Shown: piece after piece, positions 51,706-55,883 of the stretch
Layout: the number at the start of each line of letters is the position of its first letter
Numbering within the stretch: position 1 is the stretch's first letter
NCBI RefSeq assembly: GCF_016612545.1
Contig: NZ_JAENRY010000071.1
Span: forward strand, 1 to 55,883
Length of the DNA stretch: 55,883 nt
DNA from: Streptomyces sp. MBT65
GTDB taxonomy: Bacteria > Actinomycetota > Actinomycetes > Streptomycetales > Streptomycetaceae
Direction of reading: 5' to 3'
Notes under the pieces: generated by a model
Seen by the model: the letters and a program-made list of their open reading frames with translations, nothing else
The model's database searches: none
What the model was told of the DNA's origin: nothing
Program-made: the position numbers and the translations under genes

Positions 51706-51753
51706 ATGCGTATCGGGCTGCTTCTCCTTAGCTGCCGCGGCGAGGGCCTGTAG
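51706..51753 (+). CDS. leuA leader peptide
   Basis: 15-residue peptide MRIGLLLLSCRGEGL with four consecutive Leu codons (CTG CTT CTC CTT), two of them CTT, which is rare in this GC-rich genome. Located 80 nt upstream of leuA. It fits the known actinobacterial leuA leaders: low charged tRNA-Leu stalls the ribosome on the Leu run and allows leuA expression. Confidence 0.85.
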   Translation: MRIGLLLLSCRGEGL

Positions 51754-51775
51754 TCCAGGTCGACTCCCTCCCCGC
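51737..51775 (+). promoter_or_regulatory. Attenuator-like stem downstream of the Leu codons
   Basis: GCGGCGAGGG (51737-51746, inside the leader peptide codons after the Leu run) pairs with CCCTCCCCGC (51766-51775) at 9 of 10 positions. A stalled or passing ribosome would decide whether it forms. Alternative stems were not exhaustively examined. Confidence 0.5.
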
Positions 51776-51832
51776 GGAGCTTCGCGTTGCGCGTCGGCCG
51801 TCCTTCAGGACACCACGAGGAGCCCCCGCATC

Positions 51833-53566
51833 ATGGCAACCAGCCGCGCCAATCGCCAGCAGCCCAGTTCCATGCCGATCCACAAGTACGGCCAGTACGA
51901 GCAGGTCGACATCCCCGACCGCACCTGGCCCTCGCAGCGGATCACCGTAGCCCCCCGCTGGCTCTCCACGGACCTGCGCGACGGCAACCAGGCCCTGATC
52001 GACCCCATGTCACCGGTGCGCAAGCGCGCGATGTTCGACCTGCTGGTCAAGATGGGCTACAAGGAGATCGAGGTCGGCTTCCCGGCCTCCGGCCAGACCG
52101 ACTTCGACTTCGTGCGCTCGATCGTCGAGGAAGAGGGCGCGATCCCGGACGACGTCACGATCTCCGTGCTGACGCAGGCCCGCGAGGACCTGATCGAGCG
52201 GACCGTGGAGTCCCTGAAGGGCGCCAAGCGCGCGACCCTGCACCTCTACAACGCGACCGCGCCCGTCTTCCGCCGCGTGGTCTTCCGCGGCTCCAAGGAC
52301 GACATCAAGCAGATCGCCGTCGACGGCACGCGCCTGGTCATGGAGTACGCCGAGAAGCTGCTGGGCCCGGAGACGGAGTTCGGCTACCAGTACAGCCCCG
52401 AGATCTTCACGGACACCGAGCTGGACTTCGCGCTGGAGGTCTGCGAGGCGGTCATGGACGTCTGGCAGCCCGGCCCGGGCCGCGAGATCATCCTCAACCT
52501 GCCTGCCACCGTTGAGCGTTCGACCCCGTCCACGCACGCGGACCGCTTCGAGTGGATGGGCCGCAACCTGACCCGCCGCGAGCACGTGGTGCTGTCGATC
52601 CACCCGCACAACGACCGCGGTACGGCCGTCGCCGCCGCCGAGCTGGCGCTGATGGCCGGCGCCGACCGCGTCGAGGGCTGTCTGTTCGGCCAGGGCGAGC
52701 GCACCGGCAACGTCGACCTGGTCACGCTGGGGATGAACCTGTTCTCCCAGGGCGTCGACCCGCAGATCGACTTCTCCGACATCGACGAGATCCGTCGTAC
52801 GTGGGAGTACTGCAACCAGATGGAGGTCCACCCGCGCCACCCGTACGTGGGCGACCTGGTCTACACGTCCTTCTCCGGCTCCCACCAGGACGCCATCAAG
52901 AAGGGCTTCGACGCGATGGAGGCCGACGCCAAGGCCAAGGGCGTCACGGTCGACGACATCGAGTGGGTGGTCCCGTACCTGCCGATCGACCCGAAGGACG
53001 TCGGCCGGTCCTACGAGGCCGTCATCCGCGTCAACTCGCAGTCGGGCAAGGGCGGAATCGCCTACGTCCTGAAGAACGACCACAAGCTGGACCTGCCGCG
53101 CCGGATGCAGATCGAGTTCTCGAAGCTCATTCAGGCCAAGACGGACGCCGAGGGCGGCGAGGTCACCCCGAAGGAGATCTGGGCGACCTTCGAGGACGAG
53201 TACCTGCCGAACCCGGACAACCCCTGGGGTCGTATCCAGGTGAAGACCGGCCAGTCGACCACCGACACCGACGGCGTGGACACGCTCAAGGTGGAGGCCA
53301 CCGTCGACGGCGTCGACACCGTCCTGACCGGCTCCGGCAACGGCCCGATCTCGGCGTTCTTCGACGCCCTGGGGTCCGTCGGCATCGACGTACGGCTGCT
53401 GGACTACCAGGAGCACACGATGAGCGAGGGGGCCTCCGCGCAGGCCGCGTCGTACATCGAATGCGCGATCGACGACAAGATCCTCTGGGGAATCGGCATT
53501 GACGCGAATACGACACGTGCGTCCCTGAAGGCGGTCGTCTCGGCCGTCAACCGCGCCACCCGCTGA
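51833..53566 (+). CDS. leuA: 2-isopropylmalate synthase
   Basis: First committed step of leucine synthesis (acetyl-CoA + 2-oxoisovalerate). 577 residues, the long LeuA form. Catalytic TIM-barrel motifs: WLSTDLRDGNQALIDPMS, YKEIEVGFPASGQTDFD, LSIHPHNDRGTAVAAAELALMAGADRVEGCLFGQGERTGN. The C-terminal LeuA dimer domain (about 460-570) with DTLKVEATVDGVDTVLTGSGNGPI and VRLLDYQEHTMSEG gives leucine feedback. The start follows ACGAGGAGC. Regulation by a Leu leader peptide is visible upstream, and a strong hairpin follows. Confidence 0.97.
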   Translation: MATSRANRQQPSSMPIHKYGQYEQVDIPDRTWPSQRITVAPRWLSTDLRDGNQALIDPMSPVRKRAMFDLLVKMGYKEIEVGFPASGQTDFDFVRSIVEEEGAIPDDVTISVLTQAREDLIERTVESLKGAKRATLHLYNATAPVFRRVVFRGSKDDIKQIAVDGTRLVMEYAEKLLGPETEFGYQYSPEIFTDTELDFALEVCEAVMDVWQPGPGREIILNLPATVERSTPSTHADRFEWMGRNLTRREHVVLSIHPHNDRGTAVAAAELALMAGADRVEGCLFGQGERTGNVDLVTLGMNLFSQGVDPQIDFSDIDEIRRTWEYCNQMEVHPRHPYVGDLVYTSFSGSHQDAIKKGFDAMEADAKAKGVTVDDIEWVVPYLPIDPKDVGRSYEAVIRVNSQSGKGGIAYVLKNDHKLDLPRRMQIEFSKLIQAKTDAEGGEVTPKEIWATFEDEYLPNPDNPWGRIQVKTGQSTTDTDGVDTLKVEATVDGVDTVLTGSGNGPISAFFDALGSVGIDVRLLDYQEHTMSEGASAQAASYIECAIDDKILWGIGIDANTTRASLKAVVSAVNRATR

Positions 53567-53599
53567 ACCATCCTGACCGGCGGTTTACCTGCCGTAGGA

Positions 53600-53634
53600 G
53601 GGCCCCGTACGCCGGTCTCCGGCGGCCGGGGCCC
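53600..53634 (+). terminator. Terminator after leuA
   Basis: GGGCCCCGTACGCCGG / CCGGCGGCCGGGGCCC, 14 of 16 pairs, with a TCT loop, 34 nt after the leuA stop. Confidence 0.82.
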
Positions 53635-53688
53635 CGTCGTTTCCCGGCCATTCCGTGTGGAGGTCACGGAGAGGTCTCGTCCGGGGTA

Positions 53689-53718
53689 CTGACTCCGGCT
53701 CGACAATGTGGCTAACAT
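53689..53718 (+). promoter_or_regulatory. Candidate promoter of the zinc-ribbon/TerB-like gene
   Basis: CTGACT (53689-53694), 18-nt spacer, TAACAT (53713-53718). Transcription would start near 53725, about 38 nt before the GTG. Confidence 0.4.
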
Positions 53719-53762
53719 CACGCCAGCGCGGCGATGTTGCCGCGGCGTTACGGAGGTGCGAC

Positions 53763-54467
53763 GTGCTGCCTGAACGGGGACGAGACGGCCGAGCTGTCCA
53801 TGAGGGCCGGGCGGCGCGCGTGCTGGGCATCCGTACCGCGTGGACCAGCGTCGGGGACGGCGAGTTCTTCTGCCCCGGCTGCGGGGGCGACCGCAACTAC
53901 CAGCGCCTCACCGGGCGCCGCCGCTTCACCCTGCTCGGCATGCCGGTGCTGCCGCGCGGCGACACCGGCCCGGTCGTCGAGTGCGCCGCCTGCCAGGGCC
54001 ACTACGGCACCGACGTCCTCGACCACCCCACCACGAGCCGCTTCTCCGCGATGCTCCGCGACGCCGTGCACACGGTCGCCCTCGCCGTCCTCGCCGCGGG
54101 CGGCACCTGCGCCCGTACGTCCCTGGAGGCCGCCGCGGGCACCGTCCGCGCCGCCGGCTTCCAGGACTGCACCGAGGACCAGCTCGGCGCCCTCGTCGAG
54201 GCCCTGGCCGCCGACACCGGCCGCATCTTCGGCGAACCCAGTGGTGCCGGCCTCGCCATAGAGCTGCACGAGGCACTCGACCCGCTCGCCCCCCACCTCG
54301 CCCCCGCCGGCCGCGAATCGATCCTGCTCCAGGGCGCCCGCATCGCGCTGGCCGACGGCCCCTACACACCGGCCGAACGCGACGCCCTCGCGACGGTGGG
54401 CGCGGCCCTCACGATCTGCTCGGACGACGTGACCCGGTTGCTGGCGGCGGCGCGGACGCCGTCGTAG
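53763..54467 (+). CDS. Zinc-ribbon and TerB-like protein
   Basis: 234 residues. An N-terminal zinc ribbon (FFCPGCGGDRNYQRL ... VVECAACQGHYGTDVLDH) is followed by an all-helical TerB-like region with RDAVHTVALAVLAAGGTC and ILLQGARIALADGPYTPAERDALATVGAALT. TerB domains are linked to tellurite-resistance-type stress systems, but standalone members have no known role. GTG 53763 with GGAGG 6 nt upstream. It stands alone between leuA and the sialidase gene. Confidence 0.85.
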   Translation: MLPERGRDGRAVHEGRAARVLGIRTAWTSVGDGEFFCPGCGGDRNYQRLTGRRRFTLLGMPVLPRGDTGPVVECAACQGHYGTDVLDHPTTSRFSAMLRDAVHTVALAVLAAGGTCARTSLEAAAGTVRAAGFQDCTEDQLGALVEALAADTGRIFGEPSGAGLAIELHEALDPLAPHLAPAGRESILLQGARIALADGPYTPAERDALATVGAALTICSDDVTRLLAAARTPS

Positions 54468-54811
54468 AACGTCATAGAGCGTGCCGTGGACCGTCGTAGG
54501 CCGGAATCCTGGTCGAGGACACCCGCCGGCTCCCGTCGACACCCGTCCGGCCGAACTGCGCGACGCGATCCGCGCGGTGGCGGCCGGAGAGGCGTGTCCG
54601 CCGCCGGGGCGGCCGGTCCGTCGCCTCAACACCCCTGGAGTGGCTGGGGTGTTGACGTGCGCCCGCGCACCGCACGGGCACGCCCGTGGGACGGGACCGG
54701 GCCCCGCCGGTGATCGTCGCGTACGGGTCGGGGGCGGTGACACCAGGGAGGCTGTGACGGACAGACAGGTCAGCGTCGTTCCGTGAGGGGCGACCTCCGT
54801 GAGGGAGAGCG
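54468..54811. other. Intergenic region with two inverted repeats
   Basis: No gene is seen. TCAACACCCC (54626-54635) and GGGGTGTTGA (54646-54655) form a perfect 10-bp inverted repeat with a 10-nt spacer; CACGGGC-AC-GCCCGTG is at 54673-54688. The first could be an operator for the sialidase gene or a terminator of the upstream gene. Confidence 0.6.
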
Positions 54812-55883
54812 ATGACCATCCTGAGCCGCACGCTTCTCGTCACCGCCGTACTGATCGCCCCGTTCGCCGTCGCCGGGCACGCCGCCGCCCGCTCCGGCTG
54901 CGCGTCCTCCGTGCCGTACGTCTCCGGAGACGGCGGCTACGACACCTACCGCATCCCGGCGACCGTCGTCACCGACCTCGGTACGGTCCTGGCCTTCGCC
55001 GAGGGGCGCCACAACGACGCGGGCGACACCGGCAACATCGACGTCGTCCTACGGCGCTCCTCCGACGGCGGCTGCACCTGGGGCCCCTTGTCGGTGGTGG
55101 CCGCCGGGGACGGGGACACCCGGGGCAACCCGGCCCCCGTCGTCGACCCCCGCACCGGCGCGATCGTGCTCGTCACCTCCTACAACAGCGGGACCGTCAC
55201 CGAGGGCCGGATCATGCGGGGCGAGGTCACACCGGAACAGAGCCGCCGGGTGTTCGTGCAGCGCAGTTGGGACGACGGGCGTACCTTCACCGCTCCCCGG
55301 GACATCACGGGGGAGGTGAAACTGCCGAGTTGGCGCTGGTACGCGACCGGTCCCGGGCACGCGGTCGCCCTGACGCGCGGGCCGTACGCGGGCCGGCTGG
55401 TGATCCCGGCCAACCACTCCGCCGCGCCCGCCGCCGGATCCACCGACACCGGGCAGGAGGCGAAGTACTACGGCGGCCACGCCCTGTACAGCGACGACGG
55501 GGGCGACACCTGGCGGCTGGGCTTCGTGGACTCCACGTACGACGGCATCGACAACACCAACGAGTCCACGGCGGCCGAACTCCCCGACGGCAGGCTGTAC
55601 TTCAGCTCCCGCGACCAGCTGGGCACGAGCACGGGGAACCGGCTCGACGCGTACTCCAGCGACGGGGGCACGAGCCTCGACCGGCCCTACGCGGTACAGC
55701 CCACCCTGGACGACGTACCGGTGGTGGAGGGCAGCGTGCTCCAACTTCCCGGTACCGGTGGGGCGTTGCTGTTCTCGGCACCGTCCGTGCCCAACGTCCG
55801 TCAGGGGATGGCGATCTGGCGGAGCGCCGATGGAGGGGCGAGCTTCGTCAAGGCGGTCACGCTGTCCCGGGAGTGGGCCGGGT
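54812..55883 (+). CDS. Secreted sialidase (GH33), 3' end cut by the window
   Basis: 357 residues are visible and the frame stays open at the window edge. Signal peptide MTILSRTLLVTAVLIAPFAVAGHAAA. The RIP motif is YRIPATVV, the following EGRHNDAGDTGNIDVVLRRSSDGG holds the acid/base Asp, and TNESTAAELPDGRLYFSSR has the nucleophile-assisting Glu. Asp boxes (S-x-D-x-G-x-x-W/F) are SSDGGCTW, SDDGGDTW, SSDGGTSL and SADGGASF. It should cleave terminal sialic acids outside the cell. GAGGGAG lies before the ATG. Confidence 0.9.
   Translation, partial: MTILSRTLLVTAVLIAPFAVAGHAAARSGCASSVPYVSGDGGYDTYRIPATVVTDLGTVLAFAEGRHNDAGDTGNIDVVLRRSSDGGCTWGPLSVVAAGDGDTRGNPAPVVDPRTGAIVLVTSYNSGTVTEGRIMRGEVTPEQSRRVFVQRSWDDGRTFTAPRDITGEVKLPSWRWYATGPGHAVALTRGPYAGRLVIPANHSAAPAAGSTDTGQEAKYYGGHALYSDDGGDTWRLGFVDSTYDGIDNTNESTAAELPDGRLYFSSRDQLGTSTGNRLDAYSSDGGTSLDRPYAVQPTLDDVPVVEGSVLQLPGTGGALLFSAPSVPNVRQGMAIWRSADGGASFVKAVTLSREWAG

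Overview
The window is high-GC actinobacterial DNA with Shine-Dalgarno-led genes, many GTG starts and frequent ATGA/GTGA gene overlaps. The order lepA ... hemW ... hrcA-dnaJ2 ... rsmE ... phoH-ybeY-corC ... era ... leuA is that of a Streptomyces core chromosome, so I read it as a Streptomyces (or close relative) chromosomal segment. No tRNA, rRNA, CRISPR array, complete IS element or prophage was recognised. The left edge lies just upstream of lepA; the right edge cuts through a secreted sialidase gene.

Layout. (1) 0-12.3 kb: lepA; a long-chain acyl-CoA synthetase; a divergent signalling module made of a soluble hybrid histidine kinase with a HAMP ladder, a coiled-coil response regulator, and an RsbW-like/GAF/PP2C protein, which together resemble the S. 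coelicolor OsaA/OsaB/OsaC osmoadaptation set; and hemW. (2) 12.4-19.7 kb: a decayed Uma2-type gene, DUF3097, an MBL hydrolase, hrcA-dnaJ2 under a perfect CIRCE operator, a nitronate monooxygenase-rsmE-VOC operon and a secreted or lipid-anchored protein. (3) 19.7-25.4 kb: tricorn-type protease, HIT protein, RNase Z and an adenine-deaminase-type deaminase. (4) 25.4-33 kb, accessory: a sortase-type surface-protein pseudogene behind an iron-box-like site, an MFS transporter, an IclR-controlled D-glucarate catabolic pair (kdgD-gudD) with visible promoter and operator, a PfkB kinase and an orphan FAD-subunit gene. (5) 33.3-36.6 kb: phoH-ybeY-corC-mmcQ operon. (6) 36.5-45.5 kb: an MFS/HTH divergent pair, a cytidine-deaminase-like protein without catalytic residues, a three-gene secreted WxL/DUF916-like surface system, an amtB-glnK operon with a GlnR-like box, then era. 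(7) 45.6-55.9 kb: an HTH/epimerase divergent pair, a beta-glucosidase-MFS operon, a protealysin-like M4 protease with its emfourin-type inhibitor, leuA with a leucine leader peptide and attenuator-like stem, a zinc-ribbon/TerB-like protein and the truncated sialidase.

Most interesting points: the WxL/DUF916-like cell-surface trio inserted between the usually adjacent cdd and era; a shared palindrome (core TGGTGGCACCA) in the divergent promoters of both MmyB-type HTH regulators, suggesting a common operator; a 13-bp inverted repeat enclosing the ribosome site and start codon of the nitronate monooxygenase gene; and long dispersed intergenic repeats in opposite orientation at 27.5 and 39.4 kb.
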